Made by a program: the position numbers and the translations under genes. The notes below the pieces were generated by a model. It saw nothing but the letters and a program-made list of their open reading frames with translations, did no database searches and was not told the DNA's origin. A DNA stretch of 64,000 nt from Gordonia shandongensis DSM 45094 (GTDB taxonomy: Bacteria; Actinomycetota; Actinomycetes; Mycobacteriales; Mycobacteriaceae), in NCBI RefSeq assembly GCF_000423025.1, contig NZ_AUHE01000001.1, forward strand, positions 434,001 to 498,000, given 5' to 3'. Each line of letters opens with the position of its first letter. The stretch's first letter is position 1. Positions 44,332-53,628 of the stretch are shown here, in pieces.

Positions 44332-46119
44332 ATGCCAGATCAGCACCACTGCGAGTGGAATCGATTCGACGTCACGAACGACGGAATCGACCTCGCCGCG
44401 TTCTCGTACGGAACCCCGGGAACCACCACCCCCGACCGGCCGGTCGTCCTGCTGGTCCACGGCTGGCCCGACACCCACCACCTGTGGGACCACGTCGCAC
44501 CGCTGCTCGCCGAGCACTTCACCGTCTACGCCTACGACACGCGCGGATTCGGTGAGAGCGACCGTCCCGACGAGGTGTCGGCGTACCGGCTCGACGCACT
44601 CGCCGACGACATGTTCGCCGTCCTGGCGGCCGTGAATCCCGCGGGCACCACGCACATCATCGCCCACGACTGGGGCTCGGTGGAGGCCTGGGAGACCATC
44701 ACCACCGAGGGGGCGCAAGACGCGGTCGCATCGTTCACCTCGGTGTCCGGCCCCAACCTCGACTTCCTCGGCGAATGGGCGCACGGCAAACTCGCGTCCC
44801 CCACCCCGTCGAACATCGGCCAGGCCCTCTCCCAGGTGGCGTCGTCGGCGTACACCGGCTTCTTCCAGATCCCCGGCCTCTCCGACCTCTTCTTCCGCGC
44901 CTTCGGCTCCGACCGGGTGTGGACCGAGTTCCTGCACCGCGTGGAGGGCACCCCGCGCGAGAACGCCCGGTTCGCGCCCACCCTCCGCGAGGACATGATC
45001 TCCGGGCTCAAGCTGTACCGCGCGAACATCCGCGGCAAACTCGCCCGACCGACGCCCCGCCCCACCCGAGTGCCGGTCCTCGAAGTGGTCAACGACCGCG
45101 ACATCGCCCTGCGGCCGGCGATCTACGAGCACACCCACACCCACGTCGACCGTCTCTGGCGCAAGGGCGGCGCCACCGGCCACTGGCTGCCGTACACCAA
45201 CCCCGACTACCTCGCGTCGACCGCGATCGAGTTCATCGAGATGATCGAGAACGGCACTCCGGGCACCCCGAACACGATCGACCGCGCCCGCGTCGACGGT
45301 CCCGTCCCGGCCCTGATCGGCAAGCTCGCCGTCATCACCGGCGCGGGCAGCGGCATCGGCCGTGAGACCGCCCATGCGCTCGCCGAACTGGGTGCCGAGC
45401 TGGTCCTGGCCGACATCGACCTCGCCTCGGCGCGGGAGACGGCGACCGCCTGCAAGGCCGCGGGGGTCCGGGCGACCGCCTACAAACTCGACGTCTCGAA
45501 GGTCTCGGCGTTCACGACCTTCGCCGGCAAGGTCCGCCAGGCGCACGGCGTTCCCGACATCGTCGTCAACAACGCGGGCATCGCGCTCGCCGGATCGGCG
45601 CTCGCCGCGAGCGATGCGCAGGTCGACCGCCTGCTCGACATCAACCTGCGCGGCGTCATCACCGGCAGCCGGCTCTTCGGCGCGCAGATGGTCGAGCGCG
45701 GCGCCGGCGGCCACATCGTCAACCTCGCGTCGGCCGCCGCATTCACTCCGTCGCGCGAGCTCGGCCTGTACGCCGCCAGCAAGGCCGGCGTGCTCATGTT
45801 CTCCGAATCGCTGCGCGCCGAACTCGCCGAACACCGCATCGGCGTCTCGGCGATCTGTCCGGGCATCGTCCACACCAACATCACCGCCACCACCGAGTTC
45901 GCGGGCGCCGTCGACGAGGACGCCACGCGGTCGAAGGTCGACGGCTTCTACGCGCGCCGCGGATTCACCCCCGATCGGGTGGCGCGCGACATCGTCGCCG
46001 CCGTCTCGACCAATCGCGCCGTGGTCCCGGTGACCCCCGAAGCCCAGGTGGGCTATCGGGTGTACCGGTTCCTGCCGTGGGCCTCACGCCTCGCCGCCCG
46101 TCAGAAGCTCGCCGGCTGA
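44332..46119 (+). CDS. ephD: EphD-like fusion: alpha/beta-hydrolase (epoxide hydrolase) plus SDR
   Basis: A 595-aa fusion with the same order and size as EphD (Rv2214c) of M. tuberculosis, which has been tied to oxygenated mycolic acids. Residues 1-310 are an epoxide-hydrolase-type domain: oxyanion motif LVHGWPDTHHLW, nucleophile Asp113 in AHDWGS (Asp, not Ser, so hydrolysis of an epoxide or halide is expected), base His in GGATGHWLPYT. Residues about 325-595 are an SDR: TGAGSGIG near 336-343, NNAG, and Tyr480/Lys484 in YAASK. GGGAGACGG lies before ATG 44332. It leads an operon with a diiron protein and a reductase, 26 and 21 bp apart, which suggests oxidation of a lipid followed by epoxide opening and alcohol oxidation. 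Confidence 0.88.
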   Translation: MPDQHHCEWNRFDVTNDGIDLAAFSYGTPGTTTPDRPVVLLVHGWPDTHHLWDHVAPLLAEHFTVYAYDTRGFGESDRPDEVSAYRLDALADDMFAVLAAVNPAGTTHIIAHDWGSVEAWETITTEGAQDAVASFTSVSGPNLDFLGEWAHGKLASPTPSNIGQALSQVASSAYTGFFQIPGLSDLFFRAFGSDRVWTEFLHRVEGTPRENARFAPTLREDMISGLKLYRANIRGKLARPTPRPTRVPVLEVVNDRDIALRPAIYEHTHTHVDRLWRKGGATGHWLPYTNPDYLASTAIEFIEMIENGTPGTPNTIDRARVDGPVPALIGKLAVITGAGSGIGRETAHALAELGAELVLADIDLASARETATACKAAGVRATAYKLDVSKVSAFTTFAGKVRQAHGVPDIVVNNAGIALAGSALAASDAQVDRLLDINLRGVITGSRLFGAQMVERGAGGHIVNLASAAAFTPSRELGLYAASKAGVLMFSESLRAELAEHRIGVSAICPGIVHTNITATTEFAGAVDEDATRSKVDGFYARRGFTPDRVARDIVAAVSTNRAVVPVTPEAQVGYRVYRFLPWASRLAARQKLAG

Positions 46120-46145
46120 CCCGTCACCACTCCAGGAGGCATGCC

Positions 46146-47120
46146 ATGACCAGCCCAGACACCCCTGTCGGCCCGGAAACCCCCGCCGGCCCGGGAAGCA
46201 CTGTCAGCCCGGAAACCACGGCGACGCACTCCACGGCCGACACCGACCCCGGCAAGGTGGAGCTGCACGCACGGAATGTGGAGTTCGACCTCTCCGGCGC
46301 CCCGCTGCACTGGATTCCCGGCCACCCGGTGTCGTCGAACATGATCACCGTGCTGAACCTGCTGCTGCCCGAGGGCGAGCGCTGGTTCGTCGAGGCGTTC
46401 AACGAAGCGCTCCCGATGGTCAAGGACGACGAACTGGCCGCCGACATGCGGGGCTTCGTCGGCCAGGAGGCCATGCACGCCGAAGTGCACGACCGCGCGG
46501 TCGAGAACTGGCTGCGCGACCGCGGCATCGACCCGACCGGCTACCTGAAACAGATGGAGTGGATCTTCCGCAAGGTGCTGGCGCCCGCCGACGAGGGCAC
46601 CCCCGAGGATCGGCAGAAGAACCTCGTGGAGAGGCTGTGGCTCATCGCGGCCATCGAGCACTACACGGCGTTGCTCGGCGACTTCGCGCTCAACTGCCGC
46701 TGGCGCGAGAACGGCGCCGACGCGGCGATGGTCGACATGTTCACCTGGCACGGAGCCGAGGAGGTGGAGCACCGGTCGGTGGCGCACGACGCGGCCGCCT
46801 ACTTCGCCGACAGCCCGATCCGCCGGGCCCGGGCCATGTCGCTCGCCATGCCCTTCCTGCTGATCCTCCTGGTCCGCGGCTTCCGCTTCATCAACAGCCA
46901 GGATCCGGCCGTCAACACGCTGTCGGGGCTGCAGAAGACCAGGCTGTACGCGGTTGGATACGTCCGCGGGGTCCGTGCGGGCGTCTTCCCGCGGATCTCC
47001 AAGCTGGTGCTGGCCACGGCCACCTACTTCAAACCGGGGTTCGCGCCCGCCGACATCGGCGACACGGCGCAGGCCGTCGCCTTCCTCGCGTCGTCGCCGG
47101 GCGCGCGCCGGGCCGCCTGA
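46146..47120 (+). CDS. PF10118-type protein with ferritin-like diiron signature, putative lipid oxygenase
   Basis: A 324-aa protein that databases call predicted metal-dependent hydrolase. The helical core shows a four-helix diiron pattern: Glu in PEGERWFVEAF (78/83), E108-x-x-H111 in QEAMHAEVH, Glu171 in AAIEHYTALL and E206-x-x-H209 in EEVEHR. That pattern is typical of oxygen-activating diiron enzymes and not of hydrolases. A hydrophobic segment (SLAMPFLLILLVRGF, about 232-246) may dock to membranes. AGGAGG stands 7 nt before ATG 46146. Genes for an epoxide hydrolase/SDR and an FNR-ferredoxin reductase flank it; epoxidation or hydroxylation of a lipid is my inference. Confidence 0.72.
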   Translation: MTSPDTPVGPETPAGPGSTVSPETTATHSTADTDPGKVELHARNVEFDLSGAPLHWIPGHPVSSNMITVLNLLLPEGERWFVEAFNEALPMVKDDELAADMRGFVGQEAMHAEVHDRAVENWLRDRGIDPTGYLKQMEWIFRKVLAPADEGTPEDRQKNLVERLWLIAAIEHYTALLGDFALNCRWRENGADAAMVDMFTWHGAEEVEHRSVAHDAAAYFADSPIRRARAMSLAMPFLLILLVRGFRFINSQDPAVNTLSGLQKTRLYAVGYVRGVRAGVFPRISKLVLATATYFKPGFAPADIGDTAQAVAFLASSPGARRAA

Positions 47121-47141
47121 CCTCCGGTGGAGACGAGCACG

Positions 47142-48269
47142 ATGACCGACCACTCCGAACGGCACACCGTCGACCTGTCGACCGAACCGCCGCACCTGTA
47201 CGGCCGGTTCCGGCGCGACCCGCTGATGCGCGGGCTCACCGGCATCCGCAAGGTGTGGTTTCCCTTCTGGGGTGCCCTCTCGCGGGTGCGTGACGGTGCG
47301 GCCGACGACGGCATCCTGACCCTCGACGTCATCGACCGCGAGGTGGTGGCCCACGACGAGAACGTCATCGCCCTGACCTTCGCCGCCCCCGACCGGTCGG
47401 TCTTGCCGGCGTGGTTCCCGGGCGCTCACCTCGACCTGCTGCTGCCGTCGGGCCGCATGCGCGAGTACTCGCTGTGCGGCGACCCGGGCGACCGCCGCAG
47501 CTACCGCATCGCCGTCCGTCGAATTCCCGACGGCGGGGGCGGCTCCATCGAGGTGCACGACGGTATCCGTGTCGGCGACAGCATCCAGATCAAAGGGCCG
47601 AGGAACGCTTTCCCGCTGGTCCTCCCCGGTTTCGGTTCGCCGGCGCGACGGCTGCGCTTCGTCGCCGCCGGCATCGGGATCACCCCGATCCTGCCGATGC
47701 TCGCCCTGGCGGACCGCTACGGACTCGACTGGACGATGGTGTACTGCGGCCGCAGCGCCGACTCGATCCCCTTCATCGACGAACTGCGCCGATACGGCGA
47801 TCGGGTGACGGTCCGGACCGACGACGTCGACGGCCTCCCGACGATGCCCGATCTCGTCGGGCCGTGCCCCGACGCCGACGCCGGACTCGCACTGTACTGC
47901 TGCGGCCCGGTACCGATGCTCGAGGCGTTGCGCACCCACCTCGCGGACCGCGACGACATCGAACTGCACTTCGAGCGGTTCTCGCCGCCGCCGATCGAGA
48001 ACGGCACCGAGTTCACGCTGCGGATCGCCTCGACCGGCCAGACGCAGACGGTGGCCGCCGACGAGTCGGTCCTCACTGCTCTGGCGCGCGTCGACCCGGC
48101 GGTCCCGTACTCCTGTCGGCAGGGGTTCTGCGGAACGTGTCGGCTCACGACGGTCGACGGCGACGTCGATCACCGCGACAGCCTGCTCACCGATCCGGAA
48201 CGCGAGGCCGGCTGGTTCCTGCCGTGCGTGTCCCGCTGCCATTCGGACACGCTGACCGTCGATCTGTGA
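47142..48269 (+). CDS. FNR-type reductase with C-terminal [2Fe-2S] ferredoxin domain
   Basis: A 375-aa electron-transfer protein of the PDR/VanB type. The flavin domain has REYSLCGDP (flavin-binding RxYS), and the NAD domain has AAGIGITPILPML and CCGPVPML. The plant-type [2Fe-2S] centre is held by Cys325, Cys330, Cys333 and Cys362. It should pass electrons from NAD(P)H to a partner oxygenase; the diiron protein encoded just upstream is the obvious candidate. An N-terminal extension of about 50 residues is unusual for this family. ATG 47142 is chosen over GTG 47127. Confidence 0.87.
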   Translation: MTDHSERHTVDLSTEPPHLYGRFRRDPLMRGLTGIRKVWFPFWGALSRVRDGAADDGILTLDVIDREVVAHDENVIALTFAAPDRSVLPAWFPGAHLDLLLPSGRMREYSLCGDPGDRRSYRIAVRRIPDGGGGSIEVHDGIRVGDSIQIKGPRNAFPLVLPGFGSPARRLRFVAAGIGITPILPMLALADRYGLDWTMVYCGRSADSIPFIDELRRYGDRVTVRTDDVDGLPTMPDLVGPCPDADAGLALYCCGPVPMLEALRTHLADRDDIELHFERFSPPPIENGTEFTLRIASTGQTQTVAADESVLTALARVDPAVPYSCRQGFCGTCRLTTVDGDVDHRDSLLTDPEREAGWFLPCVSRCHSDTLTVDL

Positions 48270-48318
48270 CGCCGCGCCCGACGCCGCCGGGGACGCGGAG
48301 TTTGGAAGAATGCGGGGC

Positions 48319-49146
48319 ATGACCGAGTACCGAATCGACGATCTGGCGCTCGCCGCGGACACCACCACGCGCAACATCCGCGGCTACCAGGACCGCGGAC
48401 TGATCCCGCGCCCGGTCCGCCGCGGTCGCGTGGCGATCTACAACGACGAACACCTCACCCGGCTGCGCGTCATCAGCGACCTGCTCGCCCGCGGTTTCAC
48501 GATGTCGCACATCGCCGACTTCTTCACGCGGATGCAGACCGGTGACGACATCGCCGAATCGCTGGGGCTGCGCGAGCTGGTGTCCGAGCCGTGGTCGCAG
48601 ACCGCCACCGACACCGTCGGCGCCGCGGAACTGCATTCGATCCTCAACACCAGCGACCCCAAACTGATCGCCAAAGTGCAGCGCCTCGGTCTCATCGAAC
48701 CGATCGGCGACGACGATCCGCCCAAGCAGTACCTCATCACCGACGTGGAATCCGTCGACGCGTACAGCAGGCTGATGAAGATCGGCATCCCGCTGCCCTA
48801 CATCCTCGAGATGCAGGCCTCCCTGGACGCCGATATGGATCGTGCGGCGCGCACCCTCATCAGCGGTGGGCGGCGTGCGATCACCGAGGGCCGCTTCGAC
48901 GGGTGGATCCCCGCCACCGGCGCCGAATCCGATTGGGCCACCACCTTTCTCAGTGCTCTCCGCAGCACCGGCCGGGTGGCCGCCCACAATTCGCTGTACC
49001 GGGCGCTCGACCGCGAGTTGGCCCGCCAGCTCGACGACTACCTGGCCGTCGCCCGCGAACGCCGCGACCACGCCGCCGCGGATCAGCACGGGGCGGGCGG
49101 GGACACGACAGGCGGGGACACGACGGGCCGGGACACGACCGCCTGA
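48319..49146 (+). CDS. MerR-family transcriptional regulator
   Basis: A 275-aa regulator. The winged helix-turn-helix covers 1-70 (YRIDDLALAADTTTRNIRGY, QDRGLIPRPVRRGRVAIYND). A long effector domain without the Cys pattern of metal-sensing members follows, ending in a Gly/Asp/Thr repeat (three GGDTT-like units). It follows the reductase gene by 49 bp and probably controls the operon. AAGAAT 7 nt before ATG 48319 fits a leaderless mRNA. Confidence 0.83.
   Translation: MTEYRIDDLALAADTTTRNIRGYQDRGLIPRPVRRGRVAIYNDEHLTRLRVISDLLARGFTMSHIADFFTRMQTGDDIAESLGLRELVSEPWSQTATDTVGAAELHSILNTSDPKLIAKVQRLGLIEPIGDDDPPKQYLITDVESVDAYSRLMKIGIPLPYILEMQASLDADMDRAARTLISGGRRAITEGRFDGWIPATGAESDWATTFLSALRSTGRVAAHNSLYRALDRELARQLDDYLAVARERRDHAAADQHGAGGDTTGGDTTGRDTTA
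49097..49141. repeat. 15-bp tandem repeat, 3 copies, coding
   Basis: GCGGGGACACGACAG-type units at 49097, 49112 and 49127 encode the last residues of the MerR regulator. Confidence 0.85.
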
Positions 49147-49159
49147 GCGACGTCGACCG

Positions 49160-50308
49160 TCAGCCGATCACGATCGGCGGGAGCCCCGGAATCGGATTCG
49201 GGATCGTCCGCCGCGTATGCCGGGGCGGACGCTTCGGCTGCGGCCCCAGCGGCGGCTCCGCCGAACGGGTCGCCTTCGTCTTCGTCGACGTCGGCGTCGG
49301 CGACGTGTACTTCGAGACCGGGACGCGGGCGTCGCGCAGCGCCGCCGGATCCACCGAACCGTTGACGTGCTCGGGCTCCGGTCCCCGCTGGGGAGTCCGC
49401 GATGTCTCACCGGTCGTCGGCGCCGTCGACGCCACGACGCCCGGCGACGACGTCTCCTTCACGTTCATCGCCAACGCCACCCCGCCGCCGCCGACGGCGA
49501 GCATCACCAGCGCCGCAACCGCCAACACCCGACCGCGCACACCGGGACGCACATCGACGTCCTCGTCGTCGCCCGACAGGCCGCCCGCCGGAACGGCATC
49601 GCCCCCGGCGACCTCCGATGCGGGGTCGGCCAGGGCGTTCCCGAAACGGTCGAGGCCGAATGCGGCCGGATCGCCGACGTCTCCCCACGCTCGAACCGGC
49701 TGCGGCGGGGCGACCTCGGCGAACATCTCGGTGGGACCCTCATCGCCGCCGAACACCGCCGGAAACGGATCCCCTTGCAGCAGCACCGAGAAACTGCGTT
49801 CGGTGAGCGCCTCCCAGAGTCCCGGCCAGGCATCGTGTCCCGGACCGAGCAGGACCGCGTCCACCGGATCCCGCCCCGCCATCTCGATCACCATTCCGTG
49901 CGCGCGGTTGGCCTCCGGCACCGTCGCCTCGATGAGATCCGCCAGACTCACCGCCACCAGCCGCAGATGCTCCTCACCCATGGTGAGGACCGTCTCGCGA
50001 CGCGCGAGCTCCACCCGCGCACCACCGACCACGCGGACCAGTTCGGCGAACGCCTCCCCGCTGTCGACCGTCACCGCGCCCGTCTCACGCAGATACGTCG
50101 CCGTGCGGACGTCGAGCACCGCCGGTCGGATGCGCGGCTCGAGCTCATCGCGGACCACCTCGCCCCGGACCACCCGGCCGGCCCACAGACCGGCGTCGTC
50201 GATGTCGACCGCGACCACCGCACCCGACGGCGACGCGGGAACGTCGAACTGCGCCGGCCAGCTCGGTCGGCGGCCGGCGACGCCGTTCCCCGTCGAATCA
50301 GTGGTCAT
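49160..50308 (-). CDS. Single-pass membrane protein with divergent Hsp70-like N-terminal domain
   Basis: A 382-aa protein. The cytosolic part (1-250) starts with AVVAVDIDDAGLWAGRVV, which recalls the phosphate-1 strand of actin/Hsp70 ATPases, and has DAVLLGPGHDAWPGLWEALT where DnaK has [13 protein letters not shown]. The catalytic residues for ATP are largely missing. One transmembrane helix (260-281) is followed by an exported Pro/Thr/Lys-rich tail of about 100 residues. It follows dcd by 38 bp, so co-transcription is likely. I recognise no exact family; the ASKHA resemblance is a weak call. Confidence 0.6.
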   Translation of the reverse strand: MTTDSTGNGVAGRRPSWPAQFDVPASPSGAVVAVDIDDAGLWAGRVVRGEVVRDELEPRIRPAVLDVRTATYLRETGAVTVDSGEAFAELVRVVGGARVELARRETVLTMGEEHLRLVAVSLADLIEATVPEANRAHGMVIEMAGRDPVDAVLLGPGHDAWPGLWEALTERSFSVLLQGDPFPAVFGGDEGPTEMFAEVAPPQPVRAWGDVGDPAAFGLDRFGNALADPASEVAGGDAVPAGGLSGDDEDVDVRPGVRGRVLAVAALVMLAVGGGGVALAMNVKETSSPGVVASTAPTTGETSRTPQRGPEPEHVNGSVDPAALRDARVPVSKYTSPTPTSTKTKATRSAEPPLGPQPKRPPRHTRRTIPNPIPGLPPIVIG

Positions 50309-50346
50309 CGCGTTCGGATCGCGCGTCCGCGGCGGTCCCCGTCACC

Positions 50347-50913
50347 TCACTTGCGGAAGTTCAGATAGGCCTTGGACGGCGTCGGACCGCGCTGTCCCTG
50401 GTACTTGGAGCCGACAGCGGCGCTGCCGTACGGATTCTCCGCCGGACCCGTCAACCGGAACAGGCACAACTGTCCGATCTTCATCCCCGGCCACAGCGTG
50501 ATCGGCAGGTTCGCCACATTCGACAGCTCCAGGGTGATGTGCCCCGAGAAACCCGGATCGATGAAACCCGCCGTGGAATGCGTGAGCAGTCCCAGGCGAC
50601 CGAGAGACGACTTGCCCTCCAACCGGCCCGCGAGATCGTCGGGCAGGCTCACGACCTCCCGCGTGGACCCGAGGACGAACTCTCCCGGATGCAGCACGAA
50701 CGGCTCACCCTCGGCGGGTTCCACCAGGGTCGTCAGCTCGTCCTGCTGTTGAGCGGGATCGATGTGCGTGTACTTCGAATTGTCGAACACGCGGAACAGG
50801 GAGTCGAGGCGCACATCGACGCTCGACGGCTGGACCAGCTCGGGCTCGAACGGATCGATCCCGAGACGGCCCTCGCCGATCGAGGCGTGGATGTCACGGT
50901 CGGAGAGCAGCAC
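50347..50913 (-). CDS. dcd: dCTP deaminase
   Basis: A 188-aa enzyme making dUTP from dCTP; mycobacterial Dcd also hydrolyses dUTP (bifunctional). The trimeric dUTPase-like fold is clear: [15 protein letters not shown] near 110-125 and [20 protein letters not shown], with the active-site Ser/Arg/Glu of the family. C-terminus [13 protein letters not shown] is the lid. It starts at GTG 50913, and TATTGT 7 nt before it fits a leaderless mRNA. No frameshift or odd residue seen. Confidence 0.95.
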   Translation of the reverse strand: MLLSDRDIHASIGEGRLGIDPFEPELVQPSSVDVRLDSLFRVFDNSKYTHIDPAQQQDELTTLVEPAEGEPFVLHPGEFVLGSTREVVSLPDDLAGRLEGKSSLGRLGLLTHSTAGFIDPGFSGHITLELSNVANLPITLWPGMKIGQLCLFRLTGPAENPYGSAAVGSKYQGQRGPTPSKAYLNFRK

Positions 50914-51006
50914 AGTGCCGACAATAGTCGACCGGTCGCCGGAACAGCCAAGCTCCGATCCCCGACCGGACCGCCGGCCGAGAACCGAAGTCCCCCGCCG
51001 CCGGCG

Positions 51007-51858
51007 TCAGAGCCGGAGACTCCGCGCGATCGTCGACGCCATCAGCCGATCCCCCGCCACCGACGGATGCATGGGGATGCCGAACAGATCCGCAGCCGGA
51101 TTCAGCACACCGTTCACCAGCGGCGCCCGCCCGCACAGACCGCGTCCGCGCGTGACCCGCTGCGCATCGATGAAGTCGATGCCCAACTGCCTGGCCCCCT
51201 CCTTCTGCGCGTGCTGGATCCTGTTCATCAACGCCACCAGCCCCGAACTGCCGGGACGCGCCACCGGCGCCCCCGCGACGTTGATGCACCCGTCGAGCGC
51301 ACCGGGAGCCAGCAGCTCCGGATATCCGACGACCGCGATGCGCGCCTTCGGCGCGTAGTAGCGGGTGTAATCGACGTACGGCTTCACGTACTTCACGAAC
51401 TGGGCGGGCGTGATCGCGGCCAGCGTCGCCGACCGCGAACCGCACCCGTGCAGCAGGCAGTCGTTGAGGTAGCGGATGCCGACCTCCCGTCTGCCCCAGT
51501 AGCCGTTGAGGCCGAACTGCATCAGCACCGCCGACGTCTTCGCCGTGAATCCGCCGTGCGCGCGGGCCTGCTGCGCCTCGTCGGCGATCGTGAACCGGTT
51601 GCCGGCGAGACCCGCCCCGCTGCACGACTCGTCGACGAGACGTGAACCGGTGCGTGCCGCGAGCTGTTTGGGCCACGACGTCGCGCCGCGGGAGCACCCG
51701 CTGAGGTCGGGACTGTTGGCGCTGAACGAATCGCCCAGCACGACGATCGTCCCGCGCGGTGCGGCGTCGGATACGGCGGCCGGGCTCAGTGTGACCGCGG
51801 TGAGCGCCGCCGCCCCCGCGACGAGCACCCGGGTGAGGGACCGAGATCGACGGATCAT
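51007..51858 (-). CDS. Secreted SGNH-type hydrolase/acyltransferase
   Basis: A 283-aa exported protein. Signal peptide about 1-33 (AxA site before PRGTIVV). Block I is VLGDSFSAN with nucleophile Ser44; block V is the HPSVAGDRL segment near the end. The family includes lipases and peptidoglycan or glycolipid O-acyl esterases. Its ATG overlaps the stop of the acyltransferase gene by ATGA, and GGAGGAAG precedes it, so the two are coupled. Together they mirror the fused protein at 31.9-34.0 kb. Confidence 0.85.
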   Translation of the reverse strand: MIRRSRSLTRVLVAGAAALTAVTLSPAAVSDAAPRGTIVVLGDSFSANSPDLSGCSRGATSWPKQLAARTGSRLVDESCSGAGLAGNRFTIADEAQQARAHGGFTAKTSAVLMQFGLNGYWGRREVGIRYLNDCLLHGCGSRSATLAAITPAQFVKYVKPYVDYTRYYAPKARIAVVGYPELLAPGALDGCINVAGAPVARPGSSGLVALMNRIQHAQKEGARQLGIDFIDAQRVTRGRGLCGRAPLVNGVLNPAADLFGIPMHPSVAGDRLMASTIARSLRL

Positions 51859-53249
51859 GACACTTCCTCCTTCTGTACTGCTTCGATCGCCTGTACTTTT
51901 TCGCTCTTCTGTATTGCTTCGCTCTGCTGTACTGCTTCGCCACCGCGGTCCTGCGACGGTGGGGCCGGGTGCGGGCCGTCGGACGTCGGGCGCACCGACG
52001 GCGGGGACCCGCGCGCCCCGGATGCGCGGCGGGTCAACCTGGTGATCGGCTTGTCGACCCCGTGGTAGACGGCCGCCGCCGCGACGAGCGTCGCCAGCAG
52101 GCATCCCGCGGACACCGCCAGCCACCCGGCGAGACCGAAACCGTGGCCCGCCAGCACGTACTTCAACGCCGCCGCCATCACCACGTACTGCAACAGATAG
52201 AACGCATACGAGACCTCGCCGAGCCACACCATCGGCCGCGTCGCGTTCACGCCGCGCCGACCGGACAGGTCCCGCATCGCGGCGGTCGCGATCACCGCCG
52301 CCGTCGGAAGAACCACCAGGACGCTGGTCTTGTAGTTGACCGGGACCAGCCACGTCGCACCGAATGCCGCGGCGAGCGCCGCCGTCGGCCACCAGATCGA
52401 CGTGATCCGCCACTTCCCGCTGATGACCAGGCGGGCGACGAGCACACCGATCACGAATTCGGGGAGCCGGGCCGCCGGGAAGTAGTAGCTGAACCAGTAG
52501 GCCTGCTCCGGATAGCCGACGAACGACTGCGACAAGAACTCGGGGGACGCGTTGTAGCCGTACTCGGCGGTGACCTCGGGGAGGACCGCCGGCAACCGGG
52601 CACCGTAGAAGTTCTCGGTGCCCGTGTACCCGTCGGCCCACAGATAGATCGCCGTGTGGATCACGACGATGACGGCGAAGACCGCCGCGATCGCATGCGG
52701 GACGAAGCGGTCGCGGATCTTGTCGATCAGCGGCACGATCACGGGAAACAGGAGATAGAAGAGCATCTCCGAGACCAGCGACCACGCCGGAATGTTGAAT
52801 CCGCCCAGGGACGTCCAGTTCGGCCACCACGTCTGGATCAACGCGACCGTCGGCAGCCAGGTGGTGAGGTTGCCGACCGGGATCGGGACGATCAGGAACA
52901 GCAGCGCCGCAGCCACCAGGTGCGTCGGATAGATCTTCGCGATGCGGCGACGGATGAACGACCGCGGCGAATCCCCCGACCGCCGGGTCCAGTACAGGAT
53001 GAAGCCGGAGAGCACGAAGAAGAACGCCACCCCGGTGGCACCCGTCTGCATGGGGACCCACTCGGCGATCGTCCAGTACTGCTCACTGCCGTAGAACGGG
53101 TACACCGGCAGGAACACCACCGCGTGCAGGACGAACACGATCAGCGCCGCCCACCAGCGCATGCCGGTCAGCGACGGCAGCGGACCGCCGGGTCGCACCG
53201 GGGTGGCGGGCCGCGTGGTCGGCGCCGCCACCCCGGCGGGAGGGGTCAC
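51855..53249 (-). CDS. Acyltransferase-3 family membrane protein
   Basis: A 464-aa polytopic protein (about ten helices). The motif SLTGMRWWAALIVFVLHAVV stands where family members have R-x-x-R-x-x-A...H. The C-terminus (after residue about 405) is a soluble tail with hexapeptides like EAVQKS/EAIQKS encoded by an 18-bp repeat. The GTG start at 53249 lies one base after the stop of the lipoprotein gene; translational coupling is likely. It should transfer an acyl group, with the SGNH partner, to an envelope component. Confidence 0.85.
   Translation of the reverse strand: MTPPAGVAAPTTRPATPVRPGGPLPSLTGMRWWAALIVFVLHAVVFLPVYPFYGSEQYWTIAEWVPMQTGATGVAFFFVLSGFILYWTRRSGDSPRSFIRRRIAKIYPTHLVAAALLFLIVPIPVGNLTTWLPTVALIQTWWPNWTSLGGFNIPAWSLVSEMLFYLLFPVIVPLIDKIRDRFVPHAIAAVFAVIVVIHTAIYLWADGYTGTENFYGARLPAVLPEVTAEYGYNASPEFLSQSFVGYPEQAYWFSYYFPAARLPEFVIGVLVARLVISGKWRITSIWWPTAALAAAFGATWLVPVNYKTSVLVVLPTAAVIATAAMRDLSGRRGVNATRPMVWLGEVSYAFYLLQYVVMAAALKYVLAGHGFGLAGWLAVSAGCLLATLVAAAAVYHGVDKPITRLTRRASGARGSPPSVRPTSDGPHPAPPSQDRGGEAVQQSEAIQKSEKVQAIEAVQKEEVS
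51873..51944. repeat. 18-bp tandem repeat, 4 copies, coding
   Basis: CTGTACTGCTTCGATCGC-type units at 51873, 51891, 51909 and 51927 encode the hexapeptides at the C-terminus of the acyltransferase. Confidence 0.88.
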
Positions 53250-53250
53250 G

Positions 53251-53628
53251 TCAGTAGCCCGGTCGGCCGCCGCCGCCCTGCGGCAGCTCCGGTGCATCGC
53301 CGCCCGATCCACCGTCACCCCCGCCCTGGGGTTGCCTGGCCGGGGGTTCCGGCGCCTGCTGAGTGGGTTCGACCGGCGGCTGGGTCGCGACCGGCGGATC
53401 GACGACGGGCGGCTCCGGCGCCTTCGGCTCCTCGCTCGGCTCATCGCCCGGTGACGACGGGGCCGACGAGGGCGCGCTGCTGGGTGCGCTCGACGACGGG
53501 GCGGTCGACGAACTCGATTCGGTGGTGTCCGGGTCGTCGGTGCCGCAGGCGGCCAGGGCCGCGGCGGTCATCGCGGCGAGCGCGGCGATCGCCACGCGGC
53601 GTGGAAGGCGGACATCGGTGGTCGACAT
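53251..53628 (-). CDS. Small Ser/Pro-rich lipoprotein
   Basis: A 125-aa lipoprotein. The signal peptide ends in lipobox LAAC with Cys28. The mature part is low-complexity Ser/Pro/Glu/Gln with no domain I recognise, like a flexible cell-wall spacer. ATG 53628 follows AAAGGACC. It is the first gene of a probable three-gene operon (lipoprotein, acyltransferase, SGNH); a perfect 20-bp palindrome lies 18 bp upstream. Confidence 0.75.
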   Translation of the reverse strand: MSTTDVRLPRRVAIAALAAMTAAALAACGTDDPDTTESSSSTAPSSSAPSSAPSSAPSSPGDEPSEEPKAPEPPVVDPPVATQPPVEPTQQAPEPPARQPQGGGDGGSGGDAPELPQGGGGRPGY

